Origin: an uncultured Alistipes sp.
GTDB taxonomy: Bacteria; Bacteroidota; Bacteroidia; Bacteroidales; Rikenellaceae
Length of the DNA: 10,082 bases
Direction of reading: 5' to 3'
Assembly: GCA_900549685.1 (NCBI GenBank)
Contig: UROX01000093.1
Span: forward strand, 1-10,082
Position numbers and translations under genes: made by a program. The stretch's first letter is position 1. Every line of letters begins with the position of its first letter. This document shows, piece by piece, positions 1 through 6,649 of this stretch. The notes beneath the pieces are model-generated. The model saw only the letters and a program-made list of their open reading frames with translations. It did no database searches and had not been told where the DNA came from.

Positions 1-372
1 TTCCATCTCGATATACTATGACAATGAATATAACCATGCGGCAGGAGAAGATTTGTAACATGCCGCCGAAAATGAGAGTTTGAGTTTTGGGTTCGACCGT
101 GGAAAATTGCCGATAGCTTGCGAAATTCAAGAAGTTGTGTCTGAATGATTATCGACGGTAATTAATTATTTCCTTTCGGGTAAAAATTTAAATGTCTTTG
201 AACTTCGGACTTCCGGGACGTCGTGCGGATACCTTTTATGAAAATAAGAGAGAGTGGCTTGTGATTCGGATTTTGTTCGAATCGTTTTGCAATAGGTATT
301 ATACACTATCCGAACGAAAAAATCGTTTATTTTCGTTCGGATAGTGTATAGATGGTGTTTAATGTCTGTATA
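1..372. other. AT-rich non-coding stretch at the left edge
   Basis: No open frame in this stretch has the codon character of the genes to its right, and the base composition is visibly more AT-rich than the rest of the window. It contains the long inverted repeat at 300-350, a weaker 6-bp inverted repeat at 263-268/278-283 followed by a short T run, and a 6-bp inverted repeat at 38-43/61-66. No perfect TAnnTTTG promoter box was seen on either strand. It is best read as the region downstream of the epimerase operon, plus the flank of an unseen gene on the left. Confidence 0.6.
300..350. repeat. Perfect 21-bp inverted repeat, 9-nt loop
   Basis: The arms at 300-320 and 330-350 are exact reverse complements over 21 bp, with a 9-nt spacer at 321-329. 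The repeat ends 22 bp beyond the stop codon of the minus-strand epimerase gene, where a terminator for that operon would lie. Unlike a textbook intrinsic terminator, no T run follows the stem on the minus strand; the A/T runs lie at the top of the stem. The loop side contains a second TCGTT (323-327) that can also pair with AACGA of the left arm, giving an alternative small hairpin. Termination or 3'-end protection is the likeliest role, by inference. Confidence 0.75.
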
Positions 373-1497
373 TTACACCGGCTCCACCCCGATGCCCGGA
401 CGGTTGTCGAGCGTGATGCGGCCTTCGACGATCTTGGTGCCGTCGAAGCAGTCGTTCGAGATCAGCAGGTTGCCGTCAAGATCGGCCCAGTCGGTCATGG
501 GCGAGAGCTGGGCCGCAGCCGAGATCGCGCAGGAGGTTTCGGTCATGCACCCGATCATCACCTTCATGCCCAACGCTCGCGCGAGCGTGGCCATGCGATG
601 GGCTTCGCGCAGGCCAGTGCTTTTCATCAGTTTGATGTTGATGCCGTCATAGACGCCTTGGGCCCGCAGCACGTCGGGGAGCCGTTGCAGGAATTCGTCG
701 GCGATGATGGGCAGCGGACTGCGTTCGCGTAGCCATGCCGTCTCGTCGATCATTTCCTTGGGCAGCGGCTGTTCGACGAACAGCGTGCCCCGCTCGGCGA
801 GCCAGTGGATCGTTTCGAGTGCCTTTTCTTTGTCCTTCCAGCCCTGGTTGGCATCGACGCAGAGCGGCTTGTCCGTCACCGAGCGGATCGTTTCGACCGT
901 TTCGCGGTCGTTGTCGAGCCCCATTTTCACTTTGAGAATGTTGTAGGGCGCGGCCTCCTCGGTTTTTTTGCGGACAACGTCGGTCGTGTCGATGCCGATT
1001 GTGAACGAGGTGGACGGAGCTTTCTCGGGCGACAGTCCCCATATCCTGTACCACGGCTGTCCCATGAGTTTGCCTACCAGATCGTGCAGGGCGATGTCCA
1101 CCGACGCCTTGGCCGCCCGGTTGTCGGGCGCGGCCGCATCGACGTATTCGAGAATCTCGTCCATGCGGAACGGGTCGGTGAACTGTCCGAGGTCGAGCGA
1201 GCCGAGAAAACCGCACACCGACTCCTGCGTCTCGCCCAGATAGGGCGGCATCGAGGCTTCGCCGTAGCCGGTCACGCCGTCGTATTCGAGCCGGACCAGT
1301 ACGTCCGGCGTGTGGGTGCGCGAGTTCACCGCCACGGTGAACGGGTGGATCAGTTGCAGGTCGTAGGGTTCGAAACTCAGTTTCAGCCGTCCGCTGCGGG
1401 GACGGTTCCGGGAGTCGTCGCAGGCCGAAAACAGCGGTCCTGCCGCTCCGGCGGCAAGGCCCCATGCCGTCGTTTTCAGAAATTCTCGTCTATTCAT
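373..1497 (-). CDS. Exported dipeptide epimerase (L-Ala-D/L-Glu type, enolase superfamily)
   Basis: This 374-residue protein belongs to the muconate-lactonizing subgroup of the enolase superfamily. Such enzymes epimerise the second residue of dipeptides such as L-Ala-D-Glu from murein. Visible active-site residues are the KxK pair K189/K191, metal ligands D215 (in VDANQGW), E242 (in VEQPL) and D267 (in IADE), the opposite lysine K289 (in NIKLMKSTG), and D339/D341 of the DLDG motif that binds the dipeptide amino group in characterised family members. The barrel is preceded by a normal capping domain from about residue 38. Residues 1-26 are an addition: MNRREFLK fits the twin-arginine motif RRxFLK, followed by a hydrophobic stretch and a possible lipobox ending at C26. 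Export of a family usually found in the cytoplasm is therefore predicted. It is the last gene of the operon, 18 bp after the NlpC/P60 gene. Exact dipeptide specificity cannot be read from the sequence. Confidence 0.9.
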   Translation of the reverse strand: MNRREFLKTTAWGLAAGAAGPLFSACDDSRNRPRSGRLKLSFEPYDLQLIHPFTVAVNSRTHTPDVLVRLEYDGVTGYGEASMPPYLGETQESVCGFLGSLDLGQFTDPFRMDEILEYVDAAAPDNRAAKASVDIALHDLVGKLMGQPWYRIWGLSPEKAPSTSFTIGIDTTDVVRKKTEEAAPYNILKVKMGLDNDRETVETIRSVTDKPLCVDANQGWKDKEKALETIHWLAERGTLFVEQPLPKEMIDETAWLRERSPLPIIADEFLQRLPDVLRAQGVYDGINIKLMKSTGLREAHRMATLARALGMKVMIGCMTETSCAISAAAQLSPMTDWADLDGNLLISNDCFDGTKIVEGRITLDNRPGIGVEPV

Positions 1498-1515
1498 GTC
1501 GTTGCCCGTTTGTCT

Positions 1516-2733
1516 TTATCGGTCGAAATACCAGGGATGGTCGGCCGCACGTACGATGCCCGGCGTGCCGGGGCGGCTCAACATGCGGCTGATGGATATG
1601 CAGTCGTAGCCGACGTAGTCTTCTGCCGAAGGGTCGAGGCTGTTCACGCGGACCCGGCCCGACGAATGGATGAACCGCCCCCCGGAGAGGTACATGCCCA
1701 CGTGCGTGATGCGTCCCGTGGCGGCATTGCCGAAAAACAGCAGGTCGCCCTTGCGGCAGGTACGCCACATCTCGGGCGCGATTTTTTCGCCGGTCAGCGC
1801 CTGTTGCGAGGCGTCGCGGGCGATGATCGTTCCGTTGGCCCAGTAGGCCGTCTTGACCATGCCCGAGCAGTCCACGCCCTTGACGGACGTTCCGCCCCAG
1901 AGATAGGGTACGCCCGTCATGCTGCGGGCCGTCCGTTCCAGTCCTTCGGGCGTCGTCTCGCGGGCGGCCCATGCGTCCAGCGGAAGAACCTCTGCCTTTC
2001 GGACGTAGCCTTTCCGGCCGTCCGGTAGCCGCACGGCAACGTATTTCCGTCCGGCTTTCCGCTCGGGCTGCCCGTCGGATTGGACGATCGAGCCGAGGAC
2101 GATGTCCGATACGGTGGCGCTGCGGTCGTCGGGGAGCGTGTATACGAAACCGAGATACCCCGTGTAGATATAACGGGCGCTTGCTCGCCACTGTTCCATT
2201 TCCTTTTCACTTTTGAGGGCTACGGCACTGGCGTCCGTCCAGCAGATGTAGCGGTCGGGCGTTTGTACGCGGTACCAGCTTCCCTCGCGTTCGAGTACGC
2301 GGAGCGGTGTGCCCAGAATGGCCTGCGTGCCCATTTCGGCGGCATGGGCCGGGGCGGTGCGCAGATTGACCGACGCGAGCGTCACCAAGGCGCGGGTGTG
2401 TTCGCCCAGCGTCTCGTCGGGCAGCGTGCGGATACGGTCGCAATAGCCGATCCCCTCCGACTCCAGCCGCAGGGTCAGCGCCCGGAGCGCTGCCGTGTCG
2501 TCGCATTTTCCCCGCAGGATGTACGTCCGTCCGTTCGGTCCGGCCGCAGTATCGGTCGCCGAGGCCTCGATTTCGAATACGGCCACCCGTCTGTCCGGAG
2601 CGAATACGGCCCGGATATTTTCGATGATGGCCTGTACGCGGTCGCCGTCGGGTCGGCTGACGTGCTGTGCGCCGAGCGACGCGGGCCGGAGGCACAGGCC
2701 GAGCAGCAGCGCGAGGATGATTCCGTGTTTCAT
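1516..2733 (-). CDS. Secreted SH3b-NlpC/P60 murein peptidase (YkfC-like)
   Basis: This 405-residue protein starts with a cleavable signal peptide (about residues 1-22, ending in LGA). An N-terminal segment of about 90 residues follows that I do not recognise. Two SH3b-like segments follow, at about 115-175 (NLRTAP, GSWYRVQ) and about 190-255 (YVAVRLPDGRKGYV). The NlpC/P60 domain runs from about 260 to the end. Catalytic residues are C289 in GVDCSG, H344 in RITHVGMYL and probably H356 in GGRFIHSS. Proteins of this layout, such as Bacillus YkfC, cleave between gamma-D-Glu and the diamino acid of murein peptides that have a free N-terminal L-Ala. The product, L-Ala-D-Glu, is the substrate of the epimerase encoded 18 bp downstream. 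The start codon overlaps the stop of the preceding gene (ATGA), implying translational coupling. Confidence 0.92.
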   Translation of the reverse strand: MKHGIILALLLGLCLRPASLGAQHVSRPDGDRVQAIIENIRAVFAPDRRVAVFEIEASATDTAAGPNGRTYILRGKCDDTAALRALTLRLESEGIGYCDRIRTLPDETLGEHTRALVTLASVNLRTAPAHAAEMGTQAILGTPLRVLEREGSWYRVQTPDRYICWTDASAVALKSEKEMEQWRASARYIYTGYLGFVYTLPDDRSATVSDIVLGSIVQSDGQPERKAGRKYVAVRLPDGRKGYVRKAEVLPLDAWAARETTPEGLERTARSMTGVPYLWGGTSVKGVDCSGMVKTAYWANGTIIARDASQQALTGEKIAPEMWRTCRKGDLLFFGNAATGRITHVGMYLSGGRFIHSSGRVRVNSLDPSAEDYVGYDCISISRMLSRPGTPGIVRAADHPWYFDR

Positions 2734-4172
2734 CGTTCGTTCGTTTTACGGGGTTCGTCGTACTCGACTTCCATCGAGTAAGACCATTCGTCGAAATAGA
2801 GGTTGCGTCGCGAGGTTTCTACTTCGCCGCGCTGGAAATCGACCGGCTCGCTGCGCATGTGGCGTTTGGCCGGATAGAACGCCTGTCCGTAGTCGGAATT
2901 GACCGGAAGACGGTAGTTCTCCAGCCCCGATTGGTAGAAGCGGCGCACGGAAGGGGTGTCGCCGGCTACCGTCGTGCCGTAGGACATATCGATGGGCACC
3001 CATCCGATGCCTTCGTAATAGACTTTGCCCCAGTCGTGCAGTCCGGCGCGGCTGTTCTCGACGATCCATCCGCTCTCCCATCCGGAGGGGATGCCCACGC
3101 TGCGCAGCATGGCGATCAGCAGCAGCGTGACCTGTCCGCAGTCGCCGTGTCCGGCGTCGAGCACGTATTCGGGAATGCAGGGCAGTACGCCGTATTCGAT
3201 GGCGCCGGCCCACGGGAAGGTCGCGTCGATCCAGTCGTAAATACGGGCTGTGACGCGTATCGGATCGGTTTCGTTGCCGGCTATCTCGCGGGCTTTGTCC
3301 GCGAGGCGGGGACTGAAAACGATGTGCGGAGGCCGCTGGGCCGTATAGGTTCTGTAAAGGTCCGAGGCGGTGTCGTAGGGACGCAGACTGTCCGACATGC
3401 GGTCCGGATCGAAATATTGCGACAGGGCGGTCAGACGGTACGACAGTGTGAAGACGGTGGCGCTGTCCCGCACGGCCGTCCGTTCCATGTACACGCTGCT
3501 GTGCGGAGCATCGGCCGGGGCCACGGTGTAGGCGGCGGGCGAGGCGGCCAGCAGTTCGACGTTCCGCACGCGCGGCAGATCCCGTCTGGGGTAGGGTAGC
3601 CAGCAGCGGACGGTATCGCCTTCGGGCACGGCGTTCGGTGCGACCCTCAGCGTGTAGCGGATCGTCATGCCGAGCGGGTCGGCACATGCTCCCATGCCGT
3701 CGGAAAGGGCGATGGTACGGGCTGCGTCGGCGGCCTGGGCGCGGTTTCTTTCCGTTTCCGGATGCCGGAGATGCGCCAGCTCGGGCGCGAGGCGTACCAA
3801 GTTGCTCACCGAACGGGTGAAATAACGGTCCTCGCCGTCGATTGTCCGCATTTCGAGTGCGCCGCTGCGGCTCCATCGCTCGATCCGCTCGTCCGAAACG
3901 GTGTCGGTCAGGTCCCGGCGGATCGTTTCCGACACTTGCGTGCGGTCGTAGGGAAATTCGATCCGGATGCGTCGCATGATTTCGCGCAGCGAGTCGGCTG
4001 TCCGGCCGGGTATCCTGCCGGCCGAAGATTCGTCGTCGAGTCTCGTTTCGGCTTCGGCGAACTTCCCGGTGCGGACGAGCGCTTCGATTTCGGCCTGCGG
4101 GTCGCCTGTCGTGCCGCATCCGGCCCAAATCAGTGCGAAAGCGATGCAGAGCGGAGCGAGAAAATGTTTCAT
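2730..4172 (-). CDS. Lipoprotein with a transglutaminase-like (papain-fold) domain
   Basis: The 480-residue product has a lipoprotein signal with a good lipobox, WAGC, giving C19 as the lipidated residue. Residues 20 to about 160 look helical and charged, with no family I recognise. A beta-rich segment (about 165-255) precedes a transglutaminase-like core at about 285-400. The catalytic triad is visible as C345 (in GHGDCGQ), H379 (in GLHDWGKVYYEG) and D395 (in WVPIDMSYG). Bacterial members of this fold are mostly cysteine peptidases or amidases rather than cross-linking enzymes. It is the first gene of the operon and overlaps the NlpC/P60 gene by 4 bp. Co-expression with a murein peptidase and a dipeptide epimerase suggests that it acts on cell-wall peptides, but its substrate is not known. 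The ATG at 4172 is chosen because it gives the lipoprotein signal directly. Confidence 0.88.
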   Translation of the reverse strand: MKHFLAPLCIAFALIWAGCGTTGDPQAEIEALVRTGKFAEAETRLDDESSAGRIPGRTADSLREIMRRIRIEFPYDRTQVSETIRRDLTDTVSDERIERWSRSGALEMRTIDGEDRYFTRSVSNLVRLAPELAHLRHPETERNRAQAADAARTIALSDGMGACADPLGMTIRYTLRVAPNAVPEGDTVRCWLPYPRRDLPRVRNVELLAASPAAYTVAPADAPHSSVYMERTAVRDSATVFTLSYRLTALSQYFDPDRMSDSLRPYDTASDLYRTYTAQRPPHIVFSPRLADKAREIAGNETDPIRVTARIYDWIDATFPWAGAIEYGVLPCIPEYVLDAGHGDCGQVTLLLIAMLRSVGIPSGWESGWIVENSRAGLHDWGKVYYEGIGWVPIDMSYGTTVAGDTPSVRRFYQSGLENYRLPVNSDYGQAFYPAKRHMRSEPVDFQRGEVETSRRNLYFDEWSYSMEVEYDEPRKTNER

Positions 4173-4215
4173 GGGGTTCGGGTTAGGGCGGAGCGTATCC
4201 GCCCGGTGTGTTTCG

Positions 4216-4246
4216 CAAATGTAGGCATTTCATCTATCCGCGGCAA
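4216..4246 (-). promoter_or_regulatory. Bacteroidetes-type promoter for the murein-peptide operon
   Basis: Read on the minus strand, TACATTTG (4223 down to 4216) matches the Bacteroidetes -7 consensus TAnnTTTG at every fixed position. A CTTG (TTG at 4246-4244) lies 20 nt upstream, as a -33 element. Transcription would start near 4209, leaving a leader of roughly 35-40 nt before the ATG at 4172. Confidence 0.65.
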
Positions 4247-4451
4247 GGCGGAAAGTGTTTTCGCCTCGCTATTTCCGTCGGTTCCGGCTTGCAGGGAAGT
4301 CGGAGACGGTTTCAGCCGGTCGTCCGATGGACGCCTATATCCGGCCCGTCGGACAACGGAAATTTCCTTGCCGGCGGAATCTGTGGTTTGCTTTTTGCAG
4401 TACGATGCACGTACCGGACGGAACCGGAAGTACGGTGTGCGGTCCGGGAAA

Positions 4452-4459
4452 TTTATTTG
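4452..4459 (+). promoter_or_regulatory. Weak -7 box candidate for the YtxH operon
   Basis: TTTATTTG differs from TAnnTTTG at one fixed position and lies 21 nt ahead of the YtxH start codon. No convincing -33 TTTG is present at the usual distance. It is listed because no better plus-strand candidate was found in the gap. Confidence 0.25.
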
Positions 4460-4480
4460 TCGAATTTAAAGTTTAGGATT

Positions 4481-4663
4481 ATGAAAGGTTATTGCTTTTT
4501 TTCGTTTCTGGGCGGTGCCGTCGTCGGTGCGGTGGCAGCCCTGTTGCTCGCTCCCGATTCGGGCGAAAACACCCGTCACAAACTCTCGGACAAAATCAAA
4601 TGCGGAGAGAAAAAAGTCAAAGATGCTCTCCGTGACGAACTGATGCAGAACGATAACCGTTAG
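4481..4663 (+). CDS. YtxH-like small membrane protein
   Basis: This 60-residue protein begins with a single hydrophobic helix (about residues 4-24) rich in Gly and Ala. It continues into the signature LLLAPDSGENTR, which is characteristic of YtxH-domain proteins (GxxxG-rich helix followed by AP-x-SG-x-x-TR). The remainder is a short charged, lysine-rich helix ending at DNR. The ATG at 4481 is chosen because it places the hydrophobic helix at the N-terminus as in the family, although the frame is open further upstream. YtxH proteins are linked to stress and envelope functions, with no defined biochemical activity. The next gene starts 17 bp downstream, so the two are almost certainly co-transcribed. 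Confidence 0.82.
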   Translation: MKGYCFFSFLGGAVVGAVAALLLAPDSGENTRHKLSDKIKCGEKKVKDALRDELMQNDNR

Positions 4664-4680
4664 TCCGCAGCCCTAAAGTC

Positions 4681-5058
4681 ATGGAAAACGACAAAAACAA
4701 AACCGGACGGATCGAACGGACTCTGCAGGATGCCCGTGAATATGCCATGCTCGTTACCGAGAAGGTGTGTCTGAGCTTGATCGAAAATCTCTCGCTGCTG
4801 TCCAACTCCCTGTTCGTGCTCGCGTTGTTGGTCGTTTTACTCAGCATCGGGGCCGTGTTTTTCGCCGTTGCCCTGACTTGGGCGCTGGGCATTGCGATCG
4901 GTTCCGTATTTTATGCCGTGCTTCTGATGGGAGGCCTGTTCGTTCTGTCGGCCGTCGTCGTTTTTTTACTGCGGCGGCGACTGATCGTCGGTCCTGCCGT
5001 GCGGATGTTCAGCCGGATCATGTACGATATGTTTCACAAATATTCGGATGATGAGTAG
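4681..5058 (+). CDS. Phage_holin_3_6-type two-helix membrane protein (YqjE-like)
   Basis: The 125-residue protein has a charged N-terminal amphipathic segment (1-38), two long hydrophobic helices (about 43-66 and 70-97), an arginine cluster RRR at 98-100 and a charged cytoplasmic-type tail ending in SDDE. This layout matches the Phage_holin_3_6 (actinobacterial holin / YqjE) family. Despite the name, members found outside prophages are ordinary chromosomal membrane proteins, and nothing phage-like surrounds this gene. It sits between the YtxH gene (17 bp upstream) and an arginine-rich small protein whose start lies inside its final codons. A function in membrane or envelope homeostasis is an inference from the family and neighbourhood. 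Confidence 0.8.
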   Translation: MENDKNKTGRIERTLQDAREYAMLVTEKVCLSLIENLSLLSNSLFVLALLVVLLSIGAVFFAVALTWALGIAIGSVFYAVLLMGGLFVLSAVVVFLLRRRLIVGPAVRMFSRIMYDMFHKYSDDE

Positions 5059-5329
5059 AGTATTTTACCGGAAAGTCCGGACGATGGCCGAGCTGAAGGA
5101 GCGGCGCCGACGGATCGACAGAGAACTCGATGCCCGTAGCCGGCGACTCGGCGACGACTGGCGGGACCTCTCCCGCATGTTCACGGTCGGGTATGCCGTT
5201 CAACAGATCACGTCTCGTGCCGGACAGTTTTACAGCTTCGTCCGGATGGGCATGACCGGATATCGCTACGTGCGTTCTGTCGTCGAAAAATACAAGGACG
5301 AACAACGGAACGAGCGACACGAGCGCTGA
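5048..5329 (+). CDS. Small arginine-rich hypothetical protein (YqjK-like position)
   Basis: I do not recognise a family for this 93-residue protein with confidence. About 20 of its residues are arginine. Residues 12-45 form a strongly charged, probably coiled helix (KERRRRIDRELDARSRR). Residues 46-75 are less charged and aromatic (VGYAVQQI, FYSFVRMGMTGYRYV), which could be an amphipathic, membrane-associating helix. The C-terminus is charged again. It overlaps the end of the holin-family gene by 11 bp, and either ATG at 5048 or the adjacent one at 5051 could be the start, so translation is probably coupled. Its position after YtxH-like and YqjE-like genes, its size and its basic N-terminal helix resemble E. 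coli YqjK, although sequence similarity was not tested. Confidence 0.75.
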   Translation: MMSRVFYRKVRTMAELKERRRRIDRELDARSRRLGDDWRDLSRMFTVGYAVQQITSRAGQFYSFVRMGMTGYRYVRSVVEKYKDEQRNERHER

Positions 5330-5649
5330 CCGGACTCCTTTGCAGACTTCTTATCGGTCGGCGGGATCGTTCCTCCGGATTTTCTTCGGAAAAGGCGGGT
5401 GGGGCGGTCCCGTTTGCCTTTCGTGCCGGCCGGTCCGGTGTTTTTCCGTGGAGGCGCGACCGGCGGGGCGTGCGGAGAAATATGTGTCCGGTCTTTCATA
5501 TAAAAATGCGACTGGCTGCCTCTATGAGCAGCCGGTCGCGTTTTTATGTCGTCGTCGGAATTCCTGCGGACGCAACGGCCTGTATTCGTGGATTTATCGG
5601 CAGCAAAAACGGGCGAACGTCGGTATGTCGATTCGTGGACCGTCTTGTC
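5330..5649. other. Intergenic region between convergent genes
   Basis: This 320-bp gap lies between the end of the plus-strand YtxH operon and the end of the minus-strand GIN-domain gene. No convincing gene is present; open frames crossing it lack recognisable motifs and run antisense into the GIN-domain gene. The one clear element is the long hairpin at 5502-5545. Sequence between 5330 and 5500 is GC-rich with several short imperfect inverted repeats, none of which I would call. Confidence 0.65.
5502..5545. terminator. Bidirectional intrinsic terminator
   Basis: Arms 5502-5519 and 5528-5545 pair over 18 bp with two G-U type mismatches and an 8-nt loop. The stem core is GC-rich (GCGACTGGCTGC with GCAGCCGGTCGC). 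It is flanked by AAAAA on the left and TTTTT on the right, so each strand reads as a GC-rich stem followed by a U run. It lies between the ends of two convergent transcripts and can end both. Confidence 0.88.
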
Positions 5650-6480
5650 TTATTGCACTTTCCGGATCGACGAGGCGGAAGAGGTGGAGAGCGATCCGCC
5701 CGAAGAGGGATTGCCCCGGTAAATGATTTTCGAGGCGCCGCTGCCCCGGGCCGTCAGCTCGCCCTCGACTTCGCCGAAATCGACTTTCGAAGCCGAAGTC
5801 GCTTCGATTCTGGCATCCTTGACGACGAGATCGGGACCCGAAAAGTCCGAGGCGCCCGACAGCCGGAGCATCGCGTCGTCGGCTTCGCCGGAGATTCTCA
5901 GTTTGGATGCTCCCGACAGTTCGCAGTTCAGCCGGCCGCCCTGTCCGGAGATTGTCGCATCGGAGGCTCCGCTCAACGTGATTTTCATTTCGGCGTACCG
6001 GATCGATGTTCCGTTCATGTTCGAGGCTCCGCTGCAGGAAATGTCCACATCGCCCGTGCAGGTGAGGTCCAACGCGTCCAGTTTCGAGGCGCCGCTCAAC
6101 CGGATCGATGCCTCCTTGCTCTCGAACGATCCGGTGCACGATATGTCCGAGGCCCCCGAAGCCGAAATGAACCGCAGGTCGTTCAGGCAGATGCGTGCCC
6201 GGAGGATAGACCGTTCCGTACGGATGCCGCCGGGCCGCAATCCGAGCTTCAATACGCCCTGCGCATCGAGTTCGAAAACAAGGTATTTTTCGAGTTCGGT
6301 GTTGATTTCCACTATGGCCGAAGTGCGTTCGGACCGGATCAGCTCCACGTCGAACGAAGAGGATGCCGAAATGCCCGTGATGGGTTTCCCCTCGAAACGG
6401 GTCAGGCGTACCATCCGGATCTGGGCGGCGAGCGTACCTGCGAATAGCGCCAGCGTCAGCGACAGGACGAATTTTTTCAT
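5650..6480 (-). CDS. Secreted GIN-domain (DUF2807) beta-solenoid protein
   Basis: The 276-residue protein has a signal peptide of about 20 residues (MKKFVLSLTLALFAGTLAAQ). From residue 40 onward it resembles the head GIN domain (DUF2807) family, a putative adhesin-like fold common in Bacteroidetes. A tetrad SGAS, or a close variant, recurs at residues 108, 129, 150, 170, 189, 208, 228, 247 and 267. The steps are 19-21 residues, as expected for successive turns of a right-handed beta-helix with a stacked Ser/Ala ladder. The ATG at 6480 is preferred over an in-frame ATG at 6522 because it places the signal peptide at the very start. The gene is transcribed alone and ends at the shared terminator. 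It is probably periplasmic or surface-located; the molecular role of the family is not established. Confidence 0.88.
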   Translation of the reverse strand: MKKFVLSLTLALFAGTLAAQIRMVRLTRFEGKPITGISASSSFDVELIRSERTSAIVEINTELEKYLVFELDAQGVLKLGLRPGGIRTERSILRARICLNDLRFISASGASDISCTGSFESKEASIRLSGASKLDALDLTCTGDVDISCSGASNMNGTSIRYAEMKITLSGASDATISGQGGRLNCELSGASKLRISGEADDAMLRLSGASDFSGPDLVVKDARIEATSASKVDFGEVEGELTARGSGASKIIYRGNPSSGGSLSTSSASSIRKVQ

Positions 6481-6519
6481 GCGAACGGAATTGTTTTTCC
6501 GTACAACGGCGTGCGGGGA

Positions 6520-6528
6520 CAAAAGTTA
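6520..6528 (-). promoter_or_regulatory. Possible -7 box for the GIN-domain gene
   Basis: On the minus strand TAACTTTTG (6528 down to 6520) resembles TAnnTTTG with one extra base, about 40 nt before the ATG at 6480. No clear -33 element is seen. Confidence 0.3.
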
Positions 6529-6543
6529 CAGTGCTCCGGGCTG

Positions 6544-6572
6544 TTTATTTACGATAAGTTTTTATATCTTTG
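6544..6572 (+). promoter_or_regulatory. Bacteroidetes-type promoter for pdxA (and possibly thrS)
   Basis: TATCTTTG at 6565-6572 matches the -7 consensus TAnnTTTG at every fixed position. TTTA at 6544-6547 is an approximate -33 element, 17 nt upstream. A start near 6578 would give a leader of about 70 nt before the pdxA ATG. Confidence 0.6.
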
Positions 6573-6649
6573 CATATTGTATTCGGCGGCTCGCAGTTCC
6601 CGGATGAGAATCGCGGAGCGGTCGGATACGGAAACGATAAAGAAAGAGA

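Larger units (their letters stand above)
4173..4480. other. Divergent intergenic region between two operons
   Basis: This 308-bp gap separates the minus-strand murein-peptide operon from the plus-strand YtxH operon, so it must hold promoters for both. The left part has a clear minus-strand promoter (4216-4246). The right part has only an imperfect -7 box (4452-4459). A plus-strand frame runs through from 4208 into the YtxH gene, but it lacks any recognisable protein motif before 4481 and is not called. Confidence 0.6.

Noticed and set aside
263..283. Small inverted repeat GATTCG/CGAATC followed by GTTTTG as a plus-strand terminator.
   Set aside because: The stem is only 6 bp and AT-rich with a 9-nt loop, and there is no visible plus-strand gene to terminate; too weak to call.
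805..2028. A plus-strand 407-codon open frame opposite the epimerase and NlpC/P60 genes.
   Set aside because: It crosses two well-supported genes and their junction, shows no family motif and is explained by high GC at third positions.
2746..4128. A second long minus-strand frame inside the transglutaminase-like gene.
   Set aside because: It is a +1 shadow, very rich in Arg, Pro and Gly with no motif, whereas the chosen frame has a lipoprotein signal and a full catalytic triad.
4681..5058. Possible prophage remnant suggested by the holin family name.
   Set aside because: No lysin, structural, integrase or attachment-site sequence is nearby, and the family is widespread as ordinary chromosomal genes.
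6480..6522. Upstream ATG at 6522 as the start of the GIN-domain gene.
   Set aside because: It would place 14 polar residues before a textbook signal peptide and overlap the candidate promoter box.
5470..6607. Plus-strand open frames opposite the GIN-domain gene.
   Set aside because: The minus-strand frame has a signal peptide and a regular repeat; the plus-strand frames mirror that repeat and cross the terminator.
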